Assembly: GCA_030998225.1 (NCBI GenBank)
Contig: JAPYXD010000680.1
Location: forward strand, 9,486,001 to 9,550,000
Source of the DNA: Diplolepis rosae
Lineage: Eukaryota > Arthropoda > Insecta > Hymenoptera > Diplolepididae
DNA: 64,000 nt
Direction of reading: 5' to 3'
Shown here: positions 19,991 through 32,500 of the stretch, in pieces
Layout: each line of letters begins with the position of its first letter
Numbering within the stretch: the stretch's first letter is position 1
Translations under genes and position numbers: made by a program
The notes under the pieces: model-generated
Told to the model about the DNA's origin: nothing
What the model saw: only the letters and a program-made list of their open reading frames with translations
Databases searched by the model: none

Positions 19991-21501
19991 CCCGAGTCGA
20001 ACTATTGATTCTCTTTTGCTTCTCTTGATACTCTCTTGATTCTCTTTTGCTTCTCTTGATACTCTTTTTATTCTCTTTTGCTTCTCTTTATACTCTCTTC
20101 ATTTAATGAAAGTACATTTAAAGGACTACGGCGCAATTACCAAGGCGAGTCAGTAGCGCTCGAATCGTCGGAGACACCAGAGGTGAGTCATAATGAGTTC
20201 TGTGTACCCGAAACGTTTTGAAGCGGTCTTCTTGAGTAACCATCCAAAGGGACCACTGATGTCCTATACAGTCGCTGCTAAATACATCAAAAAGTCGAAA
20301 ACGTTCGTGAAGAAGTGGGTTGAGCGTTATAAAGCCAATAAAAAACACCCCGTGAAGGTCCATGTTTGGGGATGCTTCTCACAGCGCGGTTTTGGGTGTT
20401 TAGAGCTCTTCACCGAGAACTTGAATGCTCAGAAAATGCTCCAAATATATGAACGTGGTCTTCTAAGGTCTGCTACAAAGATGTTTGGAACCGATACGGC
20501 CGATTGGATCTTACAAGAAAATAACGACCCGAAACATCGAAGCCGTCTCTGCACCGCCTGGAAAACAGAAAATGGCATCACAACTTTGGACTGGCCATCA
20601 CAGTCCCCCGATGCGAATCCAATCGAAAACGTCTGGAGTGTTTCAAAGAGGAAGCTTGCGGGAAAACGTGTGTTCACCCTGAAACAGCTCTCGCAAAAAA
20701 TCAAGAAGTTATGGCAAGAATTACCAACCGACTACGCTGAAAAATTAGTGGAAAGCATGCCGAAAAGGTGCCAGGCCATTCTGGACAACGATGGGGACTG
20801 GACTATCTATTAGATAGTAGCGCCGTAGTCCTACGAGAGTACTTTTATTTAAAAAACTAAAACGTTTCAAAATCTCTGATAGCTTTCGAAAAATCGAGGA
20901 CTCGCTCTTGTTGAACCCTTTTCATTCTGATACTTTAGGGTATGTGATGCGTAATGACGTCACAAATGACCAACCATTTTATATTATTTATATTCATCGG
21001 GTTGATTAGGACAGAAATGTAAGTATAATCATAAAATTGTAGGCAACAATGAGGAATCCATTAAAAAATCAATCTCCGGTACCATTTGGATTTTTATTGC
21101 GAAAAATAAAACTTTTCAAAATTAATGTTTTCAAAACAAAATTCGTCATGTACCAGACATTGATACTTTGACACATTCCTCATTATTTTCCAAAAGTCTG
21201 CTACTATATTTTCGTTTCTCTCTTAATCAACACGATAAATATAAATAATAATAAACCGTTGCTAATTCCTGACGTCATTAGGAATTATATAGTTTAAACA
21301 TGGAGAATCATAGAGGAGGTAAGGAGAATCTTCGTTGCTACTCTTTAAGATCCTTCAAGGTGCAGAAACGGAAATATCTGCAGGAGAAGAGCACCAACAG
21401 AGGATCAAAATTACATTGATTTAAACAGCTAATACGCCTCTTTTGATTCTCTCAAGTCCTCGAAAATGGAGCATCTTAGAGAATCAATAGTTCGACTCGG
21501 G
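19991..21501 (+). mobile_element. Tc1-like element T3, complete ends, internally deleted
   Basis: The 23-bp inverted ends CCCGAGTCGAACTATTGATTCTC start at 19991 and finish at 21501 (1511 bp). Three subterminal repeats lie inside the left end and a related stretch inside the right end. It carries the longest ORF of the family (20193-20813). No TA is seen at either flank, unlike T1 and T2, so the exact insertion event is unclear. It lies upstream of SPH gene 1. Confidence 0.8.
20193..20813 (+). pseudogene. Tc1-type transposase, 206 aa, first catalytic domain deleted
   Basis: Residues 1-50 resemble a Tc1 helix-turn-helix. Then VKVHVWGCFSQRGFG begins the second half of the DDE domain, so about 100 or more residues with the first catalytic Asp are missing (usual Tc1 length is about 340 aa). 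The second Asp position reads ENNDPKH where active relatives have EDNDPKH, so it is Asn. The third, in SPDANPIENVW, keeps Glu. The frame is otherwise open. The same junction occurs in T1 and T2, showing that the deleted form was mobilised, presumably by a full-length element elsewhere. Confidence 0.85.
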
Positions 21502-21566
21502 TCATGGGACAATTCGGTCAAGTTTCTACATTTTTGTGTCAAAGATACATAAAATTTTTATTTCAA

Positions 21567-21738
21567 AATTTGGGAAATTGTAGAGAAGGTGAAAACGGAT
21601 GTAGATAGACAACTTTTTGTTCTGATAATGGAAAAAAGAATTCCAAGATATTTTCTGAAATTGAACTTTTTTTTATTTTCGAAACCAAATATAGTCTATC
21701 TACGTCCGTTTCTAACTTTTATACAATTTCCCAAATTC
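21567..21738. repeat. Fold-back hairpin A upstream of SPH gene 1
   Basis: Inverted arms at 21567-21610 and 21695-21738, the same family as 4037-4209. Confidence 0.7.
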
Positions 21739-21832
21739 AGAAAACACAATTTTATTTACTTTGAACATAAACATGTAGAAAACTAAAATCAATCAAATTT
21801 TCTAATTTTGGGAATATCACAGGACCTTAAGA

Positions 21833-22990
21833 CCATGCGTGATAAATGAATTTTCAGTGGTGAATTGACAATGAATAGATAGGGTAATACTATTGAAAGT
21901 TGCGAAAAAGAATTGGAAAATAAAATTTAGACACACCAAGCAGAATTTTTACGTTTGCAAACTTTTTTTCCAACTTTTAATAAAGGGTTTTCCAATAGGG
22001 ACATAACAATTTCGTATATTTATATTCACATCCTTAAACTTTTTTATTGAATTGTCAATGTCAAGGCGTTAGTTAAAGTCAACATTTTCATCATGGTAAA
22101 GTTCACGAACTAGCAAAGTTTGAAAATTATTAAAAATTACTACCGAAATTGGCTCTAGCAAAGCTTGAAGAAAATGAAGAATTTCATCGAAAAATCATCT
22201 CCAGCGATGAAGCTCATATCTGGATTAATGACTTTGTTAATGAGCAAAATATGCGTTATTGGTCAGCAACAAACCCAAATGTGCTTCTTGAGACACCGTT
22301 GCATCCGCAAAAAGTGTCTGTTTGGTGCGGTTTTCATGCCGGAGGTGGGATTGGACCGTATATTTTCGTGGATGAAAACGACCGTCATGTTACCTTCAAT
22401 GGAGAGCGCTATCGTGCTATGTTGGAAGATTATTTGTGGCCAGAATTGGATGAGCTTGACATCAACGATATGTGGTTTCAACAAGACGGTGCCACTAGCC
22501 ACACAGCACGCGTCACAATCGGTTTATTGGAAGGCAAATTCGGTGAACGTGTTATCTCGAGAAATGGTCCGGTCGAATGGCCGCCTCGAACATCCGATCT
22601 AACGCCATTGGATTTCTTTTTATGGGGCCATATCAAGTCACTGGTCTATGCCAACAAGCCAGCAACTTTAGACGACCTCAAAGACAGCATCTAACGCGAA
22701 ACTGCCAACGTTCCGGTCGAAATGTGTGTCAGATTGGTATAAAATTGGGTCAAAAGAATCGACCGCTGTAAACGGGCTCATGGTGCTTATATGACCGATA
22801 TCGTATTTCATTCATAAAAGGTAATGCTTGCACTAAACTGACAATAAATTTGAACTCAGTACCTCAAATATTTCTGTGTTTTATTCATAGATAAAATTGT
22901 TATATCCCTATTGGAAAACCCTTTAGTATTATCCTTTCTATTCATTGTCAATTGATAATTGAATTTACACTTTTCACGCTTGGTCTTAGG
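21833..22990. repeat. Fold-back repeat B (unit 1), right arm split by mariner A2
   Basis: Left arm at about 21833-21925. The right arm is divided into 21971-21982 and 22926-22990 by the mariner at 21983-22923. Compare the undisturbed copy at 39713-39946. Confidence 0.65.
21983..22923 (+). mobile_element. DD41D mariner-like element A2 with both ends
   Basis: 941 bp, ends AAGGGTTTTCCAATAGGGAC and its inverse, flanked by TA. The frame at 22149-22694 has FSDEAH, QQDGATSH and DLTPLDFFLWG motifs with DD41D spacing. It lacks the N-terminal HTH exactly as A1 does, and ends in a stop a few codons early. Inserted into the right arm of fold-back repeat B; unit 2 shows the empty TA. Confidence 0.85.
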
Positions 22991-23429
22991 AAGGCAGTTT
23001 TCTTCTTATAATGCTGACATTGTCATTGAAATTATCTGAAATGCGAAAGTCATTCAACATATCAATTTTTTATTGTTGTAGAACTGTACTATTTACATGC
23101 AACTCTCACACCTACTGAGGTAGCATTTGCATTATCTTTGATAATCTAGAAAGTATGGCAAAGTATTCATATGTTTTTTTCTAGGGTAGACAATTAATTA
23201 TTATTTGCAAAACACGCAAAACAAGATGCTTTCAGCACCTAGAAAAGCTGCCTTGAGGACGTACATTTCCGACCGGCGATTTGTTATTATACTCTTTCCT
23301 CAATCGCTGCTTTTGTTCTTCCACTTCACTTATATGCAGTGACAATATAGTTTATACTTCTCCAATGCACGCCGTTGACACGCGACCAATGTTTTAAGAT
23401 GGTGTATAGATATATGAGTATGGCAATTA

Positions 23430-24335
23430 CAGGGTGGGCGATCTAACGTTTAGAATTTGAATCGGCTATAAAAAAAACTTATGGGTATTTTTTCAAAATT
23501 ATGGTTTTATTACAAAGATTGAACCTTTCCATTTAAGAATGAAACACAACATCATTCAAATGACTTTCGCGGATGGCCTTACAGTACGCCATTCGATTAT
23601 CCCAATTTTTCAGGACATTTTCGATTGCTTCGGCTTCAGACCCATGAATGAAAATTTCGATTTCGTGTTTCAAGGCCTCAGTCGTCTCTGGATGGTTAGC
23701 GAAACACTTACCCTAAACGCCATCCCCACAAAAAATAGTCCAACGGGGTCAAATCACAGCTCCACGGCGGCCAATTCACATCAGAATTTCGGCTGATTAT
23801 TCGATTTTCGAAAACGGCGCGCAAAAGATCGATTGTTACGTTGGCTGTGTGGCAGGTGTCCCCGTCCCGTTGAATCTAAATGTTGTCCATGTAAACCTCT
23901 TCAATATTCGGAAATAAAAATTTGTTGAGCATGGCATGTTAACGCTCGCTATCGATTGTAACGGCGACTCCTTGTTCGTTTTCAATGAAAAATGACCCAA
24001 CGATGCCACCGTACCAAAATGCAGATCAAACAGTCACTCGTTGTGGGTGTACCGGCTTCTCAATGAGGACTTTTGGATTTTCTGAGGCCCAAATGCGACA
24101 TTCTTACTTATTTTCCTTATTGACCTTTTGCTCAAACAATCGCAAATGATCTGAAAAATTGGGTTGATCGAATGGGGTACTATAAGGCCAGCCGTGGCAG
24201 TCACTTCAATGATCTTGTATTTCATTCTTAAATAGAAAGGTTCAATCTTCTTAATAAAACCATACTTCTGTGAAAATATACATAAGTTTTTTTTTATAGC
24301 CGATTCAAATTCCAAACGTTAGATCGCCCACCCTG
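23430..24335 (-). mobile_element. DD41D mariner-like element B2 (frame destroyed)
   Basis: 906 bp between TA dinucleotides with long inverted ends (CAGGGTGGGCGATCTAACGT and inverse). The transposase remnant is on the minus strand as in B1 and B3, but the reading frame is interrupted. Confidence 0.8.
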
Positions 24336-26363
24336 TAATAAGAAGATGTGCCAGTCTTCATTTGAAAAACTGAACTTACAGTAATAACCATATAAAAAAT
24401 CGACAAAATGGAAAAATACATACCATTGTGTATTATTCGTTATATCTATTGACAAATACTGAAGTACTCTCTTTCATACACACTTATGTGTATTCAGTTG
24501 TATGCGCGTAGTGGGCCGTATCACTGGTGTGCCCTCTCAAGGTTGCTTTCAAGTTCTGGAAGCGCCTTCTAATTGCGCATTTTGCAAAAAATATTGTGTG
24601 TGCTAGGGAGTTGGGCCGTTTTTGGGACTCAACCGATATTTCAGTCCTTACCCCAAAAACAGCGCCTTAGCCCCTAGCTACACAGTCTACTATATTGTTG
24701 TACTATTAAACTAATGAAATGCAACTCTTATACCTACTGTGGTAGCAATAACATTCTTAATAATCATGAACAACGTCAGAAGTATTTACATTATGTATTG
24801 TATATTACTTTGTTTTTAATTCGCGTCGAACCAGCCGAGTCCGATTCACTCCCTATAAACATTTCCTCCCAGGGCACGCTAAAGGAAGTTTCACTTCAAA
24901 AACTATATTCATTCAGTGCAACTAATTTCTGTAGTCACAAATTTAACATCACCAAAAAAATACCCTTTTCTTCAGAAATTTTTTGCAATTAGTTGGTTGG
25001 GAATTTTTTCAATATCAACTACTGAATTAATTTGCTATAAAATCAAATGTTCCCACAAGGAACTTGGACCCAATTTTTTAAATCAAAATCATACAATAAA
25101 TATATCACAGTGCATTTTATATTCTTATAACATATTTTATTTCATAGAATTTTTATTAATATTTACTACAAGATCTTTATAAGTTTTCTCTCAGTAAAAT
25201 ATTGATCAGGTACTTATTATAGAGAAATTATTAAATTTTAATGAATTTAAAGTAAGTTCAAGAAGTATTTGTAACCTAAAAATTGAAAATTTATAATTGC
25301 CACTGTTTGTAATAAATGTTTGTGAAAAGATATATTTTTACAAGAAACCTGAATAAAATTTTTGAATGCGACAAATTATATGAAAATTATTGAAATTCTT
25401 CTCTAATGTCATCGAAGTCCGGTGCTCAAGGATTTTTAATTACGTTACCCAATTTAATATGTCAAAAAACTACCATATGTGCAGTGATTATTGCACTTTT
25501 CATATATTACAGAACTATTCTGTAATTCTCATAACATAATGTTTCATAAACATTCCATACTTGGAATTCTATTATTACTGGAATTTTCCAATACTCTCGC
25601 ATGGATTTTCCTTCAATAATTAATGACATTTTTTACTCCAAGGATTATTTTAAAAACTATTGAACTTTATTGAATTCTTTCATAATTGTTTAGCATCATA
25701 ACCTGTTAGATTTGGCAAAATCCAAAGAATTCTTTTTCATGTGGAGTGCGTTAAAAAGCGTGTATAAATCAAGAGGTGCTGTGAGAAAAAAAAAATTTTC
25801 CAGACAACTATATCAAACAAGAAAGACGCTTGATATATTAATGTCACAGTTTGTCAGTGACTTCATACAAAAAACGGATCACCTGGAGAATATTGAGATT
25901 AAATTGCTTTTCAAATTAATTTCAATAATGTTTTTAAGCGAGTGTGCAAACTAACAGAGATAAGGAGGAGATGTCTGCTGAAAATTTTAGTGGTAAAAAT
26001 TACTGATCATGGATAAACTTGCCTTGGGTCAATAAATAGTTCTCTGAGTCCTATCAGGTACTCATTATATACCTTTTTAGATTGTATTTCACAAGTAAAT
26101 ACAATCTTAACTATATCTAAGATACATGGAACGTCAAGATGTTCAAAAATATAAAAAAAACTTTAACTTTGTGGAATTAAAGTGTAGTAGAACAATGTCA
26201 TTCGATGAATTTTAGATTGTTTGAAGAGCTCTATTAGAGCTTCTTAAAAACGTACTCCAGTCCTCTTTAATTGAGGTAACCCTTAGAGGTTGTTAGAACC
26301 TTGTCGAAGTTTGCGATAATCTATTTTACAAGACGTTACGAAAATCGTGTTTTAGACAACAAT
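24336..26363. other. Intergenic DNA of unit 1, no gene supported
   Basis: Holds the stem-loop at 24597-24684. ORFs at 24714-24992 and 25712-25954 are discussed under rejected items. Matching sequence occurs in units 0, 2 and 3. Confidence 0.55.
24597..24684. repeat. Conserved stem-loop (copy in unit 1)
   Basis: Arms at about 24597-24630 and 24650-24684 pair TGTGTGCTAGGG and GTTTTTGGG with CCCCTAGCTACACA and CCCAAAAAC. Further copies at about 41266-41353 and 52362-52449. Confidence 0.6.
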
Positions 26364-27030
26364 TGGGATCGGACATGGAGGCGTGGCTTTCCAAAGTCAC
26401 GTTGGTCACATGATCCAATATGGCCGAAACTAAGCGTCGAGATGCATTGTTTACATATGTGGTTCTGTTTATTTTTATATTTAACAATGATTTTAACGAT
26501 TCAAGAAATTTGCCAATAGGCCGAAAGCAATCCGGGAAAAATAAATTTTATCGGGGGACAGAATGTGCAAATGAAATGATTATTTCAACTGAAAGATCAA
26601 AATTGTTTAGATTAATATCGAATATTACTTAGCAGGAAATAGAAAATCTTCTTTGGTAAAATGACGTGAACACGCCCTCAAATGGAATTTCAGATCTTTT
26701 CTTTTTGTTACTTTCTTCCATACAACCAACACGTCGGTTTTTTCGGGAATGCTAAAATAATTGTCGATTTTGACAAAATTCCGACCGTAGGAGGGAAGAA
26801 ATGGTAGCTCAAATCTGCATTTTCCAGTGACTTAGACTTACAATTATTTACTGCACATACGAAGCCGCATTTCTTTTTCGAATTAGATGTCAGTTTCGAG
26901 TTTTCCATCTTTTGGATATATTTATTAAATGATTTTTTCAATTATTTATCTATCCTTATAATGTCAAACGACACTTGAGAAAACTTCCGATTCTCACCAC
27001 CAGGTGTCGTGTTGCCAATGTCCGATCCCA
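26364..27030. mobile_element. Small transposon with TGGGATCGGACAT ends and a THAP ORF
   Basis: 667 bp with 13-bp perfect inverted ends, TGGGATCGGACAT at 26364 and ATGTCCGATCCCA at 27030. Flanked by AT. Absent at the same place in units 0, 2 and 3. Carries the THAP fragment on the minus strand. The THAP domain suggests a P-element-like source, but the short flanking duplication does not fit the usual 8-bp P duplication, so the superfamily is open. Confidence 0.7.
26708..26941 (-). pseudogene. THAP zinc-finger domain fragment
   Basis: A 77-aa frame with CAVNNCKSKS (C-x4-C) followed by LSYHFFPP, the start of a THAP C2CH DNA-binding domain. The frame leaves the family before the second zinc-ligand pair, so the domain is broken. 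Probably the N-terminus of the transposase of the enclosing element. Confidence 0.65.
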
Positions 27031-27035
27031 ATAAA

Positions 27036-27485
27036 GGTAGTACGAGCAGGGTACGGGGGGGGGGGGGGGGCAGACCGCTGCGAGCGCGCGGTAAAGAGGT
27101 GAGATTGATCACGTGACCTCAGCTGTACGTATGGCAACCAAAGCCAGCTAATTTTTCTGAAAAGCTGACCTTTTTTTTATAGCTTTTTAGTAAGTCCGTA
27201 AGTACGCTTTTTTTTTAAATTTCTTCGTTAGGGTCTTAGCTTTAAATTAAATAGTCTTTTTTTCATTTTGATCCAAAATTTGGGCGAAAATTATTAAAAC
27301 ATTTCATCTAACCACCACTTTGCCATAAAACCAATGTTTAATATGCTGACTTTTGAAGTCGATTATTTGTTTAAACAATCGGTCAACCCCCTGAATTTTT
27401 CAGAATTTGTTTAGTCGTATTCGTGCTACACATAAAGTAAAAATCGAGTCTTTTGTTCGAAGATGTGACCGTGCTTGTACTACCT
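27036..27485. mobile_element. TTAA-type MITE, copy in unit 1
   Basis: Same family as 8430-8873, with a run of G at about 27055-27070 near its left end. The left TTAA is altered because the THAP element inserted beside it. Confidence 0.7.
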
Positions 27486-27687
27486 TTAAAACTCTGCTAT
27501 TAGAATAGGTAAATAAATATTGCCTAGAGCTCAAGGTTAACAGCTGTAGAAGAGGTATGAAAACCTGTATTTTGGATATTAAAAAATGGGCTAAAAGTGA
27601 TATTTTTACTGTTGCACCATCGTGTGGGTACCTTTCATCAGAAATTAATCTCATGAAAGAAGTTTCGGATAGAAATTGGAATTAATA

Positions 27688-29014
27688 CACGGGGAAAAAT
27701 AGTTGAAGTAATTTTACTCAACTTCCGATCAAATTTGGGACATAAGGACAAGTTAGAAGTTATTTATTATCACTGTATTTATTTGTGATATATTAAATAT
27801 TCAAAAATGAATCAGAGTTGAGTAAAATTCAGAAGTGTAGGGTGAAGTATGAAAGCGTGCATTAAAAATGTTTAAATATATATATTATTACTCGTAGTAT
27901 AACTATAAAAAACCAATCTTTTATTAAATCACAAAAATAGTAGAGCTTTCCGTTCATTCTACTCCACGTTTCAATCGAGAGTTGAGTAAACCGTGAATCG
28001 CAAGATTTATTCCAACAGCTACATCTATTTACGTAGGAAGGAATGAAAGTAATCTGCGCCTTGGGCACACTTGAAAAAATTTTAATTTCAAAAACTTGAA
28101 TTCTTAAAATTAAATTGATATTATGAAAATTTAAACAAAAAAGTCGATGAGTGTATTACATAAAATATGAAATATCTCATGAATTACTCAAGCAGAATAA
28201 TAATTTTGGGATTTAATAATTATATTATATATATTAATAATCATAGTTATATTAATTGATCAATTATATTATATATATCAATAATCATAGTTATGATAAT
28301 TGATTAATTATATTAATTTTCAAAAATATATTATTAATCGTTTATGAAAAAAGTTGATTTATTTTTACTCGAGTAAGGCTAAAAAATTTTATTGACGGCA
28401 CTTACTCTCACAAGCTCTGAATAACTCATGCAGTCACTATATAAGAAAGTTCCAAGTTTTATATCCCAGCATTGTAAGCAAGCGTGTGCGTGATTCGAAG
28501 AAAGCGTATCGTACTACATATAAGTGTAGTTATTAGGTTTATATATGTAAGGTTATATGTTTAAGTGTTACTTGTAATTTGCATTACCCATACCATACCC
28601 ATTACCATAACCATTTGTAATTTGCATGGTGTGAATGTGTATGTACCGGATGACTATTGGCAGGCTCGAGGTAAACAATTTTTTTTATTTGAGAGAACCA
28701 TACCATTGCCAGTTCAAATAATACGCCCGATGCTCATTTTACCCAACTACGGTTTGAAGCACCTCAAGCGTCGGTGATATACTTATACATTTCATGTTAA
28801 CCCACTGACGCATGTTGGTGCCCTGTCGTCGATAACGTTTTACTCAACTCCTTACTATTCCCTATGTAACGCTTATTGTTATTCACTTTGGGTGAATTAC
28901 GTATATATCAAATTGATTTTACCCGACTAGGATTTAATAGATGTTCAAATGTCTTTATGTCCCAAGCTTAATCGACAGATTTGAGTAAAATTACTTCAAC
29001 TATTTTTCTCCGTG
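27688..29014. mobile_element. Unit-1-specific MITE of 1.3 kb with inverted ends
   Basis: The ends CACGGGGAAAAATAGTTGAA and TTCAACTATTTTTCTCCGTG are inverted copies extending about 34 bp, flanked by TA. Internal direct repeats of about 50 bp lie at 28215-28310. No transposase recognised; the short ORFs inside (27862-28068, 28565-28777) match nothing I know. Confidence 0.8.
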
Positions 29015-29574
29015 TATAAAGTATTTTTTATTTCTTTATATAATTGTTGGAAATAGACTCTTCTGAGCACTAGTACAGAACAAGACTTCGTTTTTGAATA
29101 AATCTGATGCCTCACAGACGGCAGCTTATATGACCTTTTTTTTCAAAGTTTCTTGAGAAGCGCCGCTGAGCACTTAGGGCCGCACCGAAAAAAGCAATGT
29201 GCCAAACTGTTTACTAACTTCAGTAAGTAAGTAAGCAACTTAATCTAAGGCGCCGAGGAGCGAAAGTATCCGACTAGAATAGTCAAGATAAGAAACAATA
29301 TCATTTTACACAGATGTATGATCCCCATTCTAATTCGGACAATCGTCATGTCACATTTCGTTGAACCAAACAAATTAGCATTTCTTAATAATAAGATTAG
29401 AAGTTATCTCAACTATGCTCCTAAATATACTTCATGCGCGAACAACTGTTTTTTCACATATGACATAGCACATAGCGACAATTATTATTCTTCTTCTTTT
29501 AAAGATGACTTATGGCGCTTACTAGGTTTATTTTCCATGCCTTGTTCACTACTGTTACTATTTGCTCCTGCTGC
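29015..29574. other. 3' flank of SPH gene 2
   Basis: Same sequence as downstream of genes 1 and 3; no gene. Confidence 0.5.
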
Positions 29575-32500
29575 TTATTTATGTAATTCCTCAACCAAGC
29601 TTCGAATTGCATCTAATACATAATTGATTCTAACAAAATGAAGTATTGTACCTACTGTACTTATTTGTTCACGAATTGTAACTCCAATAATACAATTATC
29701 ACCAGACATATCGATGATTTTAGTTAGTGGACTACCAAGGTCACCCTGTGCAAAAGTTAAACATATATAAACTACAAGACACAAAAATCACGTGAGTGGG
29801 AACTAATCATCAGTACGTTCAGAATATACAAACTAAGTTCCATTTCAACCTAGATCTGTTTTATCTTTTATGTTTTTTTAGATATGCTAAACTCTTTCTA
29901 ATAAGTTAGTTTCCACAATATCATACTGATTCATAAATTTTATAGTGTATTTACCAAAAGTATAGATTGCTCTGATTTTACTCTTTGTGCACACATGACT
30001 TTGCGTCTATAATCTAACTTTATCCTGGTAATATCTCTACAAATTTCTTCGCCCCGAAGGCGTAAAGACGTACAATGTAGTTTATCTAAATTTTTTGAGT
30101 TCTTAAAATGGGCATTATTTGGTTCTTTTTTTGTGACAGCACCCCATCCACATACTACAGCATCAGATCTATGTACGCGAATATTCACTGGTTCTTCAAA
30201 TAAATCCAGAATCTGTACACGCGTATAATCAACAGTATCTGCAAACTAGAATAATGGCTGAAGTTATCAAATAAATATACAAATTTATTAAAAATACAGT
30301 AAGCTGCAGAGCAAATGTCTGAATCGAGAAATAAAACATTTTTGAAGATTAGCCCCTTTACCCTGAAGCTGTCTTACATCTTTTGATTTTACCAATTTAT
30401 TACTAATTAATATGTCATTGTAATTAAATATAAGCTCAAATGAAAGCCTCCATTCAATAAACGGTTATGGAATTTTAGCGCTCCGTTTTGTTGGCCCCTG
30501 GCTACTTACAAAAAATCATTCCAATTTCTAGTGGCGCATGGAGGGGGTTGGGGGGGGGGGGCTCTGAGTTAATACTGTTCTGGTCCTCAAAAGCTTCTAG
30601 TCCACCACTGACAATTTCAAGATATGAAAAACAGATTTAAGTAGAGATATTAATTGCACGTCTGTTTTCCACGTAAAGAAATCATAGCTTTCAAAGTTTT
30701 AGAAAATAATTGAAAAATACGATTTCTTTTAAATAATTTTTTTATTTCACGTTCTAGAAGATAAAACGCAGTTTGTGCAATTAACTGCGACCGGCAGGTC
30801 ATCCAAAACAAACAATGAAATAAAAATAAAAAATAAAAATTTATGTTTTCTCATACTTATATTCACTTGTGCATTTGATGCTTATCGAGAGCCATATACA
30901 ACAAAATAAAGAATACATTATGAGTTTGATAAGTGTATGATGCACTTTAATTTTTATCAGGTGAAAAACAGAATCATTGACTGCTTTATAATTCGAGATC
31001 AAGGCAAAGTATTCGATAAAAAAACTTTTGACCATTAGAAATAAAATATTTTCATAAATTGTTTATGTCATTTATTTTTGCTTTACTTATTGTAAAAGAT
31101 GGAGAATGTGATGGGTGGTTCGGTCGTGAATACTTCAGAAAATGGAATGATAGTATTATAAAATAGGAACGAGTGAGAAAAGATACCGACGGATGATGGA
31201 AAATTATGTGCAAATATTTCGAGTAGCTTAGAATACTCCAAAGCATGAAATACTCGAAAGATGGCAGTAATGCTACCAATAACCAGCGAGTACTCTGTGA
31301 GTAGTGGCGAGTACGACGAATACCGGCAATTACTTGCGTATTTCGAGTTTCTATATTTCCATTCTGTTCATGTGTTTGCCCGCGTGTTTCTATCATAAGC
31401 GCTGAGTATACATGCAGGCGCTGCACGCGAGAATATGCATAAAGTGTAAACAGATCAACGTGGTATTTCGAGTTTCTATATATATCTTTGTTTACATTTT
31501 TTACACTACAACAGAGAATGCACTATAAATAAACAGCGTTGATAACTATTGGAAACGCATGATACAATTCTAAAGCGACACTTTCTTCTGATGATTCACA
31601 CTAATTATGATTTTAATCATAGAATACGCTAAATGACGGACAAAAATTTCCATTCAGATAGTAAAAGAAATTATGTTATTAGAGTATTTTACCATCTAGA
31701 TGGGAACTTTCATCGACAATTTAGCGTATTCTATAAGGATTATTAAGATATTAATACTCAATTGAGAACTTATTTAATCAGATATTTAAAGTTGTTCAAT
31801 CAACTTACCATTACAACTCCAATTTCGTAATTGTATTTCACACTCATTGTATTAATAAATTTAATTCCATCGAAGTACGCAACTTTGAAAATATTAATTC
31901 TTTGTCCGTCGTTTGAATCTAAATCTCCAAATACAGCAGTACCCTTTTGTTTGTGTTCTTTTATGCCAAGTCCCATATACCATGCACATTCACCTGTAGT
32001 TAAGAGTAAACGCTCTTTAAACAAGCCTGAACTACAAATGTGAGAATCGTTCAGTTGTAAAGAGGCTACGTGTTTGTATTCGTTATATTTTTCAGGGTGC
32101 GCATTTAATATTTTACTTTCCAATTGGGATGGGTTGACTTCTAAACGTGTACCTTAAAAAGAAATTATTATTTATGTATACGTATAATAATTATGTAATT
32201 ATGCCCTTGTGACAGTATTGTATGATACACACAGAAAAAAGTCTGGTTAAAACAACCAGAATTTGGGTTATTTCAATCCGCAGAAAATGTTACAGAGAGC
32301 CGTACTGGTAATTCCGGTTAAAAATGTTAGAAATTCTAGTAAACACTTTTCGGTTTTTTTGATCTTTTATTCCAGTTAATGAAATAAAATTTTCTAGTTG
32401 ATATCACCGTAATTTTTTTAGTAAAAAATTTCTCGTTACTTTCATGGTTGTATTTCGGTTAATTTAACTAATTTAGTCCATTTAACAATACCATTCTCCT

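Noticed and set aside
24714..24992. 92-aa ORF with a possible hydrophobic leader, repeated at 41384-41662
   Set aside because: The third copy (52486 onward) has an 86-bp deletion that shifts the frame, unit 0 lacks it, and base differences between the two open copies change amino acids without restraint. Treated as chance ORFs in duplicated DNA.
25712..25954. 80-aa ORF in intergenic DNA
   Set aside because: The equivalent at 7671-7905 has an internal stop and that at 42393-42632 a frameshift, so the frame is not preserved.
31052..31426. 124-aa minus-strand ORF in intron 2 of gene 2, similar ORFs at 11067 and 55438
   Set aside because: Length and frame differ between copies and it lies wholly inside an intron; no known domain.
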